A stretch of DNA of 64,000 nt from Siphonodentalium dalli (lineage: Eukaryota > Mollusca > Scaphopoda > Gadilida > Siphonodentaliidae). The translations under genes and the position numbers were made by a program. Below, piece by piece: positions 51,216 through 62,130 of the stretch (the first letter of the stretch is position 1; each line of letters starts with the position of its first letter). The notes below the pieces were generated by a model, which saw only the letters and a program-made list of their open reading frames with translations, was not told where the DNA came from and made no database searches. Where the stretch lies: NCBI GenBank assembly GCA_032622095.1, contig CP136067.1:130901990-130965989 (forward strand). The letters run 5' to 3'.

Positions 51216-51600
51216 TATATATATCTTTATTTCCTCCATTCACGGAGAGTTATGAATAATATAAATTGACAAAAGGAAATTCAAATAATACAAGAACAAT
51301 AAACATATATACAGTGGACATAACAACAAAGAATAGTCGCTAAGAGTTCAGCAAGCATACACACACATACATACACCCATGTATATATTGATACGAACAG
51401 ACACCCATCGTACATACTCGCACGCCATCATACATGCAAATCCCACACTAATACATGCATGCACACATACATATCCATACTCGCACACAGACATATATTC
51501 ATACACGCATAAAACATACATGCAATACATATACATGTGCTCACATGCCACGGTGCTATATACATATATATACATATACATACACATATACATATACATA
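51205..51600. repeat. AT- and CA-rich microsatellites
   Basis: (AT)n at 51210-51226, then irregular ACACATACATAC and CATATACATA tracts up to the endonuclease frame. Open frames here with Tyr/His/Thr/Cys bias are artefacts. Confidence 0.75.
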
Positions 51601-52046
51601 CAGGAACAAGTCCTTGCGGAAGACCCAGGTGCGAGACGTGCTCACTCATCTGTAATAATGATATTTACACAAAATCCGGTCGGAAATTCAACCCCTCCGG
51701 ATCATATTCTTGTGTGTCGAGTGGAATTGTTTACTATATGTCGTGTGCGAAATGTCCCACTGTGCATTACATTGGTGAGACGGGACAGCAGTTAAGTAAC
51801 AGAATAACAGGACATAGACAAAACATTCGTTCACGAGATGCTGGAATACCCACAGCTGTCCACTTTGGCGCACCAGGACACTCTGTTTCAGACATGCGGG
51901 TACAAGTACTCCAAGGTGGACTGGACAATACTTCCCAGAGACGAATTACTGAACAAAGATTTATCCAAATGTTTGACAGTCTGAATTCCGGGATAAACAG
52001 GGACGCTGGGTTCATGGCCTCGTGGCGCACCGCATCTGGACATTAA
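51600..52046 (+). CDS. GIY-YIG endonuclease of a Penelope-like retroelement, C-terminal fragment
   Basis: 148 codons from the end of the CA-rich tract to TAA at 52044-52046; there is no valid start, so this is the C-terminal part of a longer protein. Residues 5-18 hold a zinc-binding cysteine cluster (PCGRPRCETC then C18), followed by IYTKSGRKFNPSGSYSC. The GIY half is GIVYYMSCAKC (42-52), the YIG half is HYIGETGQQLSNR (56-68) with the conserved Arg68, and the catalytic-type Glu118 lies in RRITEQRF, followed by LNSGINRDAGF. This cysteine-plus-GIY-YIG arrangement is typical of Penelope-like elements, where the domain nicks target DNA for priming. The RT domain is missing upstream, so the copy is 5' truncated. 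The domain itself looks undamaged. Confidence 0.85.
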   Translation, partial: TGTSPCGRPRCETCSLICNNDIYTKSGRKFNPSGSYSCVSSGIVYYMSCAKCPTVHYIGETGQQLSNRITGHRQNIRSRDAGIPTAVHFGAPGHSVSDMRVQVLQGGLDNTSQRRITEQRFIQMFDSLNSGINRDAGFMASWRTASGH

Positions 52047-52320
52047 TAATAACGATAGATACACGTATAGGCCTACACATCTGTGGAAACGCGCGTTCTT
52101 ATTGTTCAAATTGTAAGACTAACTTTTTGGCGCGAAAAAACAACATATATAACGTTATCATCAAGGAGATGTCACCAAGGGTTGTGTGACGTTGACGTTA
52201 CGCCTAACTTTGTTCAACTGTATCTTGATGTAACTCCATTTGCATATATACATGAGGAAGGGGAAACCCGAAAGCTCGTATGTTAAATACATAAATAGGT
52301 CTTAAAAGGTGTTACTCTTC
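52047..52320 (+). mobile_element. 3' non-coding tail of the Penelope-like element
   Basis: Follows the stop codon and runs to the (TA)n tract. It includes the CCCGAAAGCTCGTATG motif near the end. No open frame is present. It ends in a TA microsatellite, so the exact 3' end is unclear. Confidence 0.5.
52253..52274 (+). ncRNA. Hammerhead-ribozyme-like core 3' of the Penelope-like element
   Basis: TGAGGA, then a GGG-GAAA-CCC stem-loop, then GAAAG resembles the conserved half of a hammerhead core (C-U-G-A-N-G-A, stem II, G-A-A-A), which Penelope-like elements are known to carry. The base before TGA is A where the core needs C, so activity is doubtful. Stems I and III were not convincingly resolved by eye. 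Confidence 0.35.
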
Positions 52321-52325
52321 ATATT

Positions 52326-52367
<42 letters not shown>

Positions 52368-52494
52368 ACACACATACACATATATATACATATACATATA
52401 TATATATATATATAAACAGCGCGCAAACATACATACATACATCGCACAGACGCATGGTCCATCGCCCGCACACACCCACACACACACCCTCACA

Positions 52495-52525
<31 letters not shown>

Positions 52526-52610
52526 CGCACACACACACACACACGCTCACATACACCCTCACACACCCTCACAGCCGACCACCCGCAGGCTATAGCGTAT
52601 AAACATAAGC
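52320..52610. repeat. Compound microsatellite (TA)n, (CATA)n, (TC)n, (CA)n
   Basis: (TA)n at 52328-52356, CACATACA and CATATA tracts to ~52440, (TC)n at 52499-52526, then (AC)n at 52529-52541. Frames through it are low complexity and are not genes. Confidence 0.9.
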
Positions 52611-52804
52611 ACATATACACAGCTTAAATACTGGAGTCTGCTGACACACAGATAGGTAGACAGTTATACTAATTGACTGTATGTATACAGATGCATATAT
52701 GCATATACAATGTATGGTTCATGAACATGAAATAATATTTAGACACATGTATTAGATTTTGTACTATGCAATGAAGGTTATGTTGAGTTTCTTAGCTGTT
52801 GTTA

Positions 52805-53740
52805 TTATAACTTAACGTCCGGGTTGTCGATTAGACTTGTCTGAATTGTGTGATAAGCATGCCACAGGCAATATGTGCTACAGACCATGAAGTCTGTGAA
52901 CATGTCAGCTTCACAAATGATATCGAATAATTCTCTTGGCCGTGCAGTGAGGAAAACATTTAATTGGATATCTGGACTGAGGCTATCCAGTTTTAGAATA
53001 CATGGAATATCGAATTTATTCATCAGTTCATACCATATATCATTGCGGTATTCCGCAATCGCTGGGCAGTTCATAATAACATGTGAGGGGAGATCATCGT
53101 AATCCCCACCACACTTGCTACAAGTTAGTGATACGGACCCAGTACAAGCTATGATTCCAGCCACAGTCAGGTATGCTATTTTGTGTCTGGTGAATTTTCA
53201 ACAGCAGCGCCACAGGTGAGAGACAGTTAACTTTGGGTGTATGTTATGAAAGCGATGGAGTGATTTGTCGCTCGCCGCGCTTTCCCATTCGGATTCTGTA
53301 TAATCGGAAATTGCCTTGCGCACTATACCTTTCCAAATCTGCTTTGTTGGGAAATCACTATGAGATACATAATTGGTGAGGTATGGCATCAACTGGTGGC
53401 TCTCTATGATATCTACAATGTCGGCAATGAATGAATACTTCGAAACACCAGTTATGAAGAAAGAGTGCAGCCTTAGCAAGAATACAGATTTGGCTGCCTT
53501 CTCTGTACTGAGAGTACACAAGCTGCTGAAAAATAGGAGCTTCTTTTTTTCAATAAAACTTTGAGCGTTCCGATAGCCATTAACCCTTCTGCGGTGTTGG
53601 TACGTGTTTGATAATGAAGACCTTGAATCTTTTTAAGACAAAATCGGTGCGTTCTTTCCAGAGACAAAATATCTGAATCAGTCATACCACACAGCAGTTC
53701 GCATCCGAAGAGGCCCCTTGGTAAAACGATGGATGTGGAA
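52805..53740 (-). pseudogene. LINE C-terminal fragment
   Basis: Minus-strand pieces: LERTHRFCLKKIQGLHYQT (53685-53473), EKAAKSVFLLRLHSFF (53521-53198) and a block with LTCSKCGGDYDDLPSHVIMN then C (53164-52805), a C-x2-C-x8-H-x4-C knuckle. The layout matches the C-terminal third of the LINE at 19.8-23.7 kb, but the sequence is a different family member. Frameshifts near 53500 and 53180 break it. No RT catalytic block remains. It lies in the unique island between two array blocks. Confidence 0.75.
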
Positions 53741-53954
53741 ATTTCCTACTGCTTGTTGGGGTTATACCACCTGCATACATACCTATGTTCGACAGTGAGA
53801 ATTAGCTTGATCTGAGTTTTGTTTTTATTACGTCTATGGCGTTACCTTTGTGTTGAATTTGTGTATAGGGACGCCTAAGTGAACCAAACTCTCGACCTCA
53901 GACAGTTGTTTTCCACAAAGAGTCCATGCATCACAGCAGGACACATGTCCATGC

Positions 53955-55975
53955 AACCTCATCAGGACACATCATCATCATAGCAATTCATCAGGACCCA
54001 TCATCATCATAGCAATTCATCAGGACACATCATCATCATCATAGCAATTCATCAGGACCCATCATCATCATAGCAATTCATCAGGACACATCATCATCGA
54101 TATCATAGCAATTCATCAGGACCCATTATCATCATATCAATTCATCAGGACCCATAATCATCATAGCAATTCATCAGGACCCATAATCATCATAGCAATT
54201 CATCAGGATCCATCATCATCATAGCAATTCATCAGGACCCATCATCGTCATAGCAATTCATCAGGACCCATCTTCATCATAGCAATTCATCAGGACCCAT
54301 CATCATCATCATCATAGCAATTCATCAGGACCCATCATCATCATAGCAATTCATCAGGACCCATAATCATCGATATCATAGCAATTCATCAGGATCCATT
54401 ATCATCATATCAATTCAACAGGACCCATCATCATCATAGCAATTCATCAGGACCCATCATCATCATAGCAATTCATCAGGACCCACCATCATCATACTAA
54501 TTCATCAGGACCCATCATCATCATCATAGCAATTCATCAGGACCCATAATCATCATAGCAATTCATCAGGACCCATCATCATCATCATAGCAATTCATCA
54601 GGACCCATAATCATCATAGCAATTCATCAGGACACATCATCATCATAGCAATTCATCAGGACCCATCATCACCATCATAGCAATTCATCAGGACCCATCA
54701 TCATCATAGCAATTCATCAGGAACCATAATCATCGATATCATAGCAATTCATCAGGACCCATTATCATCATATCAATTCAACAGGACCCATCATCATCAT
54801 AGCAATTCATCAGGACCCATCATCATCATACCAATTCATCATGACCCATCATCATCATCATAGCAATTCATCAGGACCCATAATCATCATAGCAATTCAT
54901 CAGGACCCATCATCATCATCTTAGCAATTCATCAGGACCCATAATCATCATAGCAATTCATCAGGACACATCATCATCATAGCAATTCATCAGGACCCAT
55001 CATCATCGATATCATAGCAATTCATCAGGACCCATCATTATCATAGCAATTCATCAGGACCCATAATCATCGATATCATAGCAATTCATCAGGACCCATT
55101 ATCATCATATCAATTCAACAGGACCCATCATCATCATAGCAATTCATCAGGACCCATCATCATCATACCAATTCATCAGGACCCATCATCATCATCATAG
55201 CAATTCATCAGGACCCATAATCATCATAGCAATTCATCAGGACCCATCATCATCATCATAGCAATTCATCAGGACCCATAATCATCATAGCAATTCATCA
55301 GGACACATCATCATCATAGCAATTCATCAGGACCCATCATCATCATCATAGCAATTCATCAGGACCCATAATCATCATAGCAATTCATCAGGACCCATAA
55401 TCATCATAGCAAATCATCAGGACCCATCATCATCATCTTAGCAATTCATCAGGACCAATAATCATCATAGCAATTCATCAGGACACATCATCATCATAGC
55501 AATTCATCAGGACCCATCATCATCATAGCAATTCATCAGGACCCATCATCAGCATAGCAATTCATCAGGGCCCATCATCATCATATCAAGTCATCAGGAC
55601 CCATCATCATCATCATAGCAATTCATCAGGACCCATCATCATCATCATAGCAATTCATCAGGACGCATCATCATCATCATCATGTTAATTCATCAGGATC
55701 CATAATCATCATAGCAATTCATCAGGACCCATCATCATCATAGCAATTCATCAGGACCCATCATCATCATCATAGCAATTCATCAGGACCCATCATCATC
55801 ATCATAGCAATTCATCAGGACCCATCATCATCATATCAATTCATCAGGACCCATCATCATCATCATAGCAATTCATCAGGACCCATCATCATCATCATAG
55901 CAATTCATCAGGACCCATCATCATCATAGCAATTCATCAGGACCCATCATCATCATCATAGTAATTCATCAGGAC
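53955..55975. repeat. 29-bp satellite array, second block (about 2.0 kb)
   Basis: The same unit and orientation as the right array, all of the GGACCC type with 32-bp and ATCGATATCAT variants, matching the last part of the main array (about 49.6-50.7 kb). It begins after CACAGCAGGACACATGTCC and ends with the same tip GGACGACATAAACAGGGGTC at ~55970-55990. It is part of the segmental duplication described for 50690-51215. Confidence 0.95.
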
Positions 55976-56014
55976 GACATAAACAGGGGTCATACCGCGG
56001 GGGAGTTGGTTTAA

Positions 56015-56509
56015 AGGCACGTGAGGCCTTAGTTGTCGAAAATATTCATATTTGTTCCAATCACCGTAAACAGGAAAACATTAAAACGCATACAGTTTCG
56101 TTCATATATACCATGACCATCGCCTAAACAGCATGTTATCATAAAGACCTACTATATTTTACCTAAGCAAGAGCCTGATTGTGTTACGGAAGACAGCACA
56201 ATGCGACTGGCTAATCACACACAAATGGCATAAACGCTCTTTATTAGTTCCATATCAGGAATTCACCAACAAAGAACGCTCTTTATGTTTACCATCATAA
56301 TATAAACAAACACCAGAAAAGTAACGTTTTATGCTTTTGTTTACATAACAATGGTGAAACCATATCACCATAACATACTGTTTATGCGATATTTCTTATT
56401 TGTATACGGACAAAGTCTGTCTACATTTTGATGTTCTTTCTGTTTGTGGCGGTTTTTGACGGGTGGAAATATGTTCACAGGATACCCACCGCCAAGGCCA
56501 ACCGTATCT
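56015..56509. mobile_element. TTAA-flanked MITE, family A copy 4, complete
   Basis: TTAA at 56011-56014 and 56510-56513. Ends are AGGCACGTGAGGCC and GGCCAACCGTATCT. It contains the CTTTTGTTTACATAACAATGG hairpin half and the TCTTTCTGTTTGTGGCGG stretch of the family. The insertion site is known, because the neighbouring copy of the flank (56779-56850) lacks the element. Confidence 0.88.
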
Positions 56510-56510
56510 T

Positions 56511-57112
56511 TAAAACGAGTATAAGTATAAAACTTATGAATTGTAAACGAGATCGCCACGTTAACAAACGCATCGCTATTCATATACATGTGATACGTAT
56601 TATATCATTAGCGATGCGTTTGTTAAAGTGAGGCACTCGTTTTTAAATTAGATTGTTTTTATATATAAATTATGTTTTATGTTTACAGCAGGACACGAGA
56701 AATTTAATTAGGCAATCACTGTTGTTGCACAGTACAAGTTTTTAGTGACCACGTGAAAGACGTACATTTTTTTTATATTTCATCATCATCATAGTAATTC
56801 ATCAGGACGGCATAAACAGGGGTCATACCACGGGGGAGATGGTTTAAAACGAGTATAAATATAAAACTTATGAATTATAAACGAGATCGCCACGTTAACA
56901 AACGCATCTATTCATATACATGTGATACGTATTATATCATTAGCGATGCGTTTGTTAAAGTGGGGCACTCGTTTTTAAATTAGATTGTTTTTTATATAAA
57001 ATTATGTTTTATGTTTACAGCAGGACGCGAGAAATTTAATTAGGCAATCACTGTTGTTGCACAGTACAAGTTTTTAGTGACCACGTGAAAGACGTACATT
57101 TTTTTTATATTA
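56511..57112. repeat. Tandem duplication of array-end flank (two ~265-bp copies)
   Basis: 56514-56781 and 56848-57107 are near-identical: both run from AACGAGTATAA(G/A)TATAAAAC to GACGTACATTTTTTTTATATT. Each holds a hairpin, AACAAACGCATCGC against GCGATGCGTTTGTT. Between them lie a 2-unit remnant of the 29-bp array and CAGGGGTCATACCACGGGGG, followed by TTAA at 56844-56847 with no MITE. Confidence 0.85.
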
Positions 57113-57291
57113 TGTGTCACATACAGTAACTTCCAAGTTGATTGGTGAGAGATCCGGAGTAACATGTTACGTACGTTTTTGAAGATACTGAGTAAACCTC
57201 GCATTGTCACAGCCATGTTACAATAATCAAGTCAGGCAGGAATTTTATATTGCATTTTGTTTTGAATTCCACATACATATAAGAGTCCTTT

Positions 57292-57391
<100 letters not shown>

Positions 57392-57397
57392 TGAGGA

Positions 57398-58053
57398 TCA
57401 CGGTCCTGATCGACGGAGCATCATTGTTGTGTGCATCATCGATTCTTGGCCGAGGTCGTAGTGCCATTTCATTCCTGTGCTCTCTCCGTCTCGGGGTGTC
57501 ATGCTGAGGTATTCCCCGTTCAAATTACTTTTATAGCAGCAGTTATACCACCACGCGCCGTGGTACTTAACGGGACATGAGCCGTAGATGCATCCAGATG
57601 GTGTGTTATCGTTATCTTCCGTGCTAAACGGCATTCCGTCGTGCCAGTAGGCCGACAACGAATTACCCGCGTCCCCGCTGTAACCAGACACGTGGATGGT
57701 GTAGTTTTTGCATGAATCATCGATACCGAAGTTGGAGTAGTAAGCATGCTTTCTATCTCCATTGGATTGGGCCAGTTTGATGTACATCTCGCTCGGTCCA
57801 GCCTCAGTTAGTTTGTGTATTAAATCGAGCCCAATCCAATGGTTTCCAGTCAGGGAAGTCTCCCCGAATCCGACCTCGTATTCGTCCCAACCTCGGTAAA
57901 AGTCGGTGGTGCTGCTGCGTCTTTGTTGGAAGACGGTCCAGCCGCCTCCCATCGTCGTCATGTCGCACACCACCTCCGAATCAACGCCACCATCCGGTCT
58001 GATTGTATACACCCCGTCTGTGACATACCCTCCGTTCCTCAGCTCTTTGCAAT
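57398..58053 (-). CDS. Fibrinogen-related (FReD) C-terminal domain, terminal exon
   Basis: The minus exon starts after a TTTTCATTGAAG acceptor at 58054 (phase 1) and ends with TGA at 57400-57398; about 218 codons, the normal length of a whole fibrinogen C-terminal domain. Seen in order: [84 protein letters not shown], a calcium-site-like [34 protein letters not shown] and the end [14 protein letters not shown]. All key aromatic and Cys positions are kept and there is no stop or frameshift, so the exon looks functional. Such domains occur in secreted ficolin-, tenascin- or FREP-like lectins. The upstream N-terminal exons were not found, so the exact subfamily is open. Confidence 0.93.
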
Positions 58054-59290
58054 CTTCAATGAAAACATAATGGGCGTAAGGACAGCATTTACGCGACCTG
58101 ATCACAGGGTAGAGTCGTTAACAAGAGTGAAATATAAATTAGCGATGCATTTTTTAGAGTGACGAGTTCGTAATAAACAAATATATTTTTTTATTTTACT
58201 CGTTTTAACGACACGCCCTTGTGAACCAGGATGTCCATGATGTTCAAGTGTATGCGCTTCATGTATATAATAATATGGAACTCGGGTCACGTAATTTTTA
58301 ACTTCCTCGGGCATGCAAAAGGCCAGTTCATAATTAAACTATATATTTAATACACTGTGATAAATTATACCAGAATTGGCCACTATATATGCTTGTTTTG
58401 TTTTTTATTTATTTATTTATTTTTTAATAAAGTGCCCTGATTACAAAAATTATGACATTTTTTCACTCAAGCTGAATGTTTTTACAAAAGCCTTTTTTCA
58501 CCAATATAGGTAAGTTCTTAAATTTGACACGGACATGATAATTGACTAATGTGTTAGCATACACTATACAGTTGTCGCCCGCGCTTAAGCACCCTAAGTA
58601 TTGCCCGTAAGGGGTGTGCGGACGACATAGAGATAAATATCATATATCAGTATGGCTTAGCAGATAAGCCGACAAAAAAAAAACCTGACTGAGTTATACG
58701 CAAGTTATAGAAATATTTTCATCTTATTTCTGAGATATAATGCAATAACATGTACATTATGGAAGCGCATTAAGGGAATGGTAGAATAAAATAAAGTCAA
58801 AATGTCAACTTTCAATGTCAAAATTTCGACTTTATACAGTTAACATTTCGACTTTTTATAGTTAAAATTTGCTTTTTATCCCGACATTTTGACTTTTAAG
58901 TCAAAATATCGACTTGTTTGATTATAATCTGGTTAAACAAACGAGTAACTCTCTTGTAAGTAACGAAAACATTGCTGTGAAAAGTCAATTCAGATGTGTA
59001 CATTGAAAGTTTCTAGATAAAAATTTAATTTTTCGGACTTTATGAAGTCGAAATTTTTACGTTAAAAGCAGGGGGGGTACTAAACATTTGCAGGAAGGTG
59101 TGCATTTTTTTTTTTTTGCATCTATCATTTTCGGGGAACCACCATCCCCAAACTCGTTAAAAAAAAACAATTTACTCCCAATTTTGTTACACCCACAACC
59201 AAATTTCACTAATGTTGGTCTATGGGGGAATCGGAACCGATATTATGTGTATGTAAATATAGTTGTTGGATGATTTACGTGGTGTACTTT
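58054..59290. other. Probable intron or upstream region of the FReD gene, no exon recognised
   Basis: The open minus frame continuing from the FReD exon to 58105 and the one at 58102-58314 lack domain features. 58790-58935 is built from imperfect inverted copies of AAGTCGAAATTTTGAC. Poly-T and poly-A runs occur at 59106-59118 and 59160-59168. Confidence 0.4.
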
Positions 59291-60000
59291 TTACTTTAAA
59301 CATATTTTAATGTATTTAGAAAAAATATACATAGGGATCAGGGCACAAGTTACAAAACTTACAAACTTGCCCCTCTCCTAATACAACCATGGAACATACA
59401 TAAAAATATATAGCAGATATAGCAAACTGTTTATAAAGAAGAGTGCAGAGTGTGTGTGCTGCGGATGTCGGGTTTCCATCTGTATTCCAATCTCGGTTAT
59501 GAAGAAAACGCTAGAACTCAGTGAGTTGAAAGATGAATAGCGAAATTTACCATACAAGGGTTTGTTCAAAACGCTCTGTTTTAGCTATAAAAGATTGAGT
59601 AATGCGGAAAAGAGTAGTGTTCTTTTGATTTGATATACCTTTTACCCCATATAAGAAATGATTTGCTTCTAATGATTGAAAGCCATTAATACTTAAATTT
59701 CGGTAAAAGTCAATTCTCTGATCTACAAATAAAGGGCAAACATGAAAATAGTGATTGGCGTCTTCAATGTCTAAGTTACAGGGGCATATAGGCGAATCTG
59801 ATATGTGATTATCAAACATATCGAACGGATATCACTACACTGATTCCGAATTTTACAGTGTATTGTATTAATTTTCCTTTTTCCTGTATAAAAATAAGAG
59901 GGTGGTTTTATTATTGGGTCTATAATCCCTAAATTGGCTTTGAAATCGGAAATGGAGGTTGCATTGATTACATACACAAGTACTTTGTTCCATTCCAGAA
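59290..60000 (-). pseudogene. 3' part of the split LINE (C-terminal coding and 3' UTR)
   Basis: On minus the coding piece right after the LTR insertion begins with VVLEWNKVLVYV then NATSISDFKANL (60000-59850), then a frameshift leads to the C-terminal knuckle CPCNLDIEDANHYFHVCPLF (59819-59547). Downstream is an AT-rich 3' UTR with CTTGTGCCCTGATCCCTATG. It belongs to the same element as 62131-64000, and the frame is continuous across the insertion point once one 5-bp target copy is discounted. Confidence 0.8.
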
Positions 60001-60004
60001 CAAC

Positions 60005-60459
60005 TGTGAGATAACTACCCATTATAATCTCACAACTTGATTCAAACTATACGAATGTCCCAATATATAAAACCCCAAACTCAGATATTCGTGTTCGGTT
60101 CTCGAAACCTCACACGTCTTACTCTCAGCGAAGATATACACACAATGAAGATGGCTCCCAAATATGGTCAAGGGAGATGACCATAACGGAAGAACCAATC
60201 CCGATGTGTATTGCCAAACACCTCATCTAATATGCATCCCAAATAGTATATAAGAAACAACTACATCCCATCACATCATGCTTTCACTAGACTCATCTCA
60301 TACCTAGATCATATCCAGGCATCATTCACACCAGGCATCACCCATTCGGGGACACCAATTCGCGGCGACTATTGATCATTATATTTGTACACACTGCATA
60401 TCTTATTCACAACATAATAAAGACTTGTACCTACTATATACATGTGTCATTACCTCACA
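60005..60459 (+). repeat. 5' LTR
   Basis: Starts TGTGAGATAACTACCC and ends TCATTACCTCACA; contains TATATAA-type boxes (CAATATATAAAACC at ~60061) and AATAAAGACTTG (60415), a possible polyadenylation signal. It is very similar to the 3' LTR, with scattered single-base indels. Confidence 0.85.
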
Positions 60460-60468
60460 TAGTATTAA

Positions 60469-60481
60469 TGGTGCCGTGAAC
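60469..60481 (+). promoter_or_regulatory. Candidate primer-binding site
   Basis: TGGTGCCGTGAAC lies 9 bp after the 5' LTR. Similar TGGTGCC starts are common for tRNA-primed elements. The tRNA was not identified. Confidence 0.5.
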
Positions 60482-60656
60482 AGTTCTACGTCTCACCACA
60501 CCAACTTGAAGTCTCGGCCACTAGACGATCACTACAGAGCAGAAAACAATCTCAAACCCGCTACTCAACCACGGGGATACAGCCTTACACTCCAGCCACG
60601 GATAGACAGTCTCACACACTAGACCACTGCACCGGTCAAACCATAACTCAACCATT

Positions 60657-60895
60657 CGGACACACAGGAACCCCTTCGGACACACAGGACCGCATACCAA
60701 CCCCTTCGGACACACAGGACCGCATACCAACCCCTTCGGACACACAGGAACCCTTCGGACACACAGGACCGCATACCAACCCTTCGGACACACAGGACCG
60801 CATACCAACCCTTCGGACACACAGGACCGCACACCAGCCCTTCGGACACACAGGACCGCACACCAACCCTTCGGACACACAGAACCGCATACATA
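60657..60895. repeat. 29-30-bp minisatellite in the LTR element interior
   Basis: Unit CCTTCGGACACACAGGACCG then CATACCAAC, ~9 copies with two shortened units. It gives Cys/Pro/Val-rich minus frames (60521-60975) that are not genes. Confidence 0.9.
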
Positions 60896-61206
60896 CTCAT
60901 CTGATACAGACGAATCAACCTTTTATTCTCATACAACCAGCTCACATCGTGTATCCAGCTAAAAACATTACTCACGCCTCTTGCAGACCAGATTCAGATC
61001 CACATAAACATTAACATCCGATTTGGACATCCTTCGGCTTCCAATAAACACGACAAGAACATTCTGTACATCATTCATCATCACAGACTTGTGCACATTA
61101 TTCTTCTCGGAAATTGGTGAGTGACCATCTTTTCTTTCCCATTTGCTGTCAAATTGCACACCCCCTATTTTTAGCATTCTTTTACTCCTTTTTTTTCACG
61201 TGGGTT

Positions 61207-61581
61207 ATGGACACATCACCTGATTCTACTACACCTACACTACCTACCCATCCTACTACAATACATGCTTCAAACGATCAGCCCATACCACCCACCTCTT
61301 ACAAACAACATTCAGTTCTTAATTTTAAAACTTACTGTAGATACGCTTTACCCCACCAAATAACTTTATCGCCACAACTCATTAAATATTGCAATCCCAT
61401 TCGCATTGATATAACGCAAGATACAATCCGCTTATACGTGCGTTGTATGATTACAAATAACTACTCAGGACATACACTAGATTCTTGGAACGAGTGGCAT
61501 ACATTTCCGGCTCATTTTACGGATTATCCAAAACTTATCGTCAACTCTATAGTCGCGGCCAATTCCCATAAAACATCCTAA
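61207..61581 (+). CDS. Small ORF of the LTR element, unknown
   Basis: 124 codons from ATG at 61207 to TAA. This start is preferred to the upstream in-frame ATG at 61114 because the added 31 residues are only a hydrophobic stretch encoded by a T-rich tract. The N-terminus is Thr/Pro-rich (MDTSPDSTTPTLPTHPTT) and the rest is a globular-looking segment with WNEWHTFPAHF near the end. It has no gag zinc knuckle, protease or RT motif. It may be a gag remnant or a captured sequence. It is the only open frame of the interior that is not repeat-derived. Confidence 0.4.
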   Translation: MDTSPDSTTPTLPTHPTTIHASNDQPIPPTSYKQHSVLNFKTYCRYALPHQITLSPQLIKYCNPIRIDITQDTIRLYVRCMITNNYSGHTLDSWNEWHTFPAHFTDYPKLIVNSIVAANSHKTS

Positions 61582-61665
61582 TAAATTCACCTGAATCGTG
61601 TCAAATACACCTGAATCGCAATAATACAAACGCCACGGCACTTGGAAAAAAATACAACATATTTC

Positions 61666-62125
61666 GCACCCATACCTACCCATTATAATCTCACAACTTG
61701 ATTCAAACTATACGAATGTCCCAATATATAAAAACCCCAAACTCAGATATTCGTGTTCGGTTCTCGAAACCTCACACGTCCTTACTCTCAGCGAAGATAT
61801 ACACACAATGAAGATGGCTCCCCAAATATGGTCAAGGGAGATGACCATAACGGAAGAACCAATCCCGATGTGTATTGCCAAACACCTCCATCTAATATGC
61901 ATCCCAAATAGTATATAAGAAACAACTACATCCCATCACATCATGCTTTCACTAGACTCATCTCATACCTAGATCATATCCAGGCATCATTCACACCAGG
62001 CATCACCCATTCGGGGGACACCAATTCGCGGCGACTATTGATCATTATATTTGTACACACTGCATATCTTATTCACAACATAATAAAGACTTGTACCTAC
62101 TATATACATGTGTCATTACCTCACC
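61666..62125 (+). repeat. 3' LTR
   Basis: Firmly homologous to the 5' LTR from 61672 (ATACCTACCCATTATAATC) to 62124; the first bases are diverged and the last reads CTCACC instead of CTCACA. There is no clear polypurine tract before it. Confidence 0.8.
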
Positions 62126-62130
62126 ACAAC

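Larger units (their letters stand above)
60005..62125 (+). mobile_element. Non-autonomous LTR retrotransposon (~2.1 kb)
   Basis: Two direct ~455-bp repeats (60005-60459, ~61666-62125) flank a 1.2-kb interior without gag-pol. The left LTR starts TGTGAG and ends CTCACA, which are inverted. The flanking 5-bp ACAAC occurs at 60000-60004 and 62126-62130. TGGTGCCGTGAAC at 60469-60481 sits where a primer-binding site belongs. The orientation (plus) is inferred from that site. It is inserted in a minus-strand LINE. The interior has a 124-codon frame and a minisatellite only, so it must have relied on an autonomous partner. Confidence 0.85.

Noticed and set aside
51379-51795. 138-codon plus frame overlapping the endonuclease
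   Set aside because: A different frame from the GIY-YIG domain; its first half is microsatellite and its second half is a shadow of the real frame.
52302-52620. Open frames rich in Tyr/Ile and Arg-Glu
   Set aside because: They run through (TA)n, (TC)n and (CA)n microsatellites.
57839-58162. Plus-strand 107-codon frame
   Set aside because: Antisense shadow of the FReD exon; no domain and no splice support.
60521-60975. Cys/Pro/Val-rich minus frames of up to 119 codons
   Set aside because: Produced by the 29-30-bp minisatellite in the LTR element. The same peptide appears in several frames.
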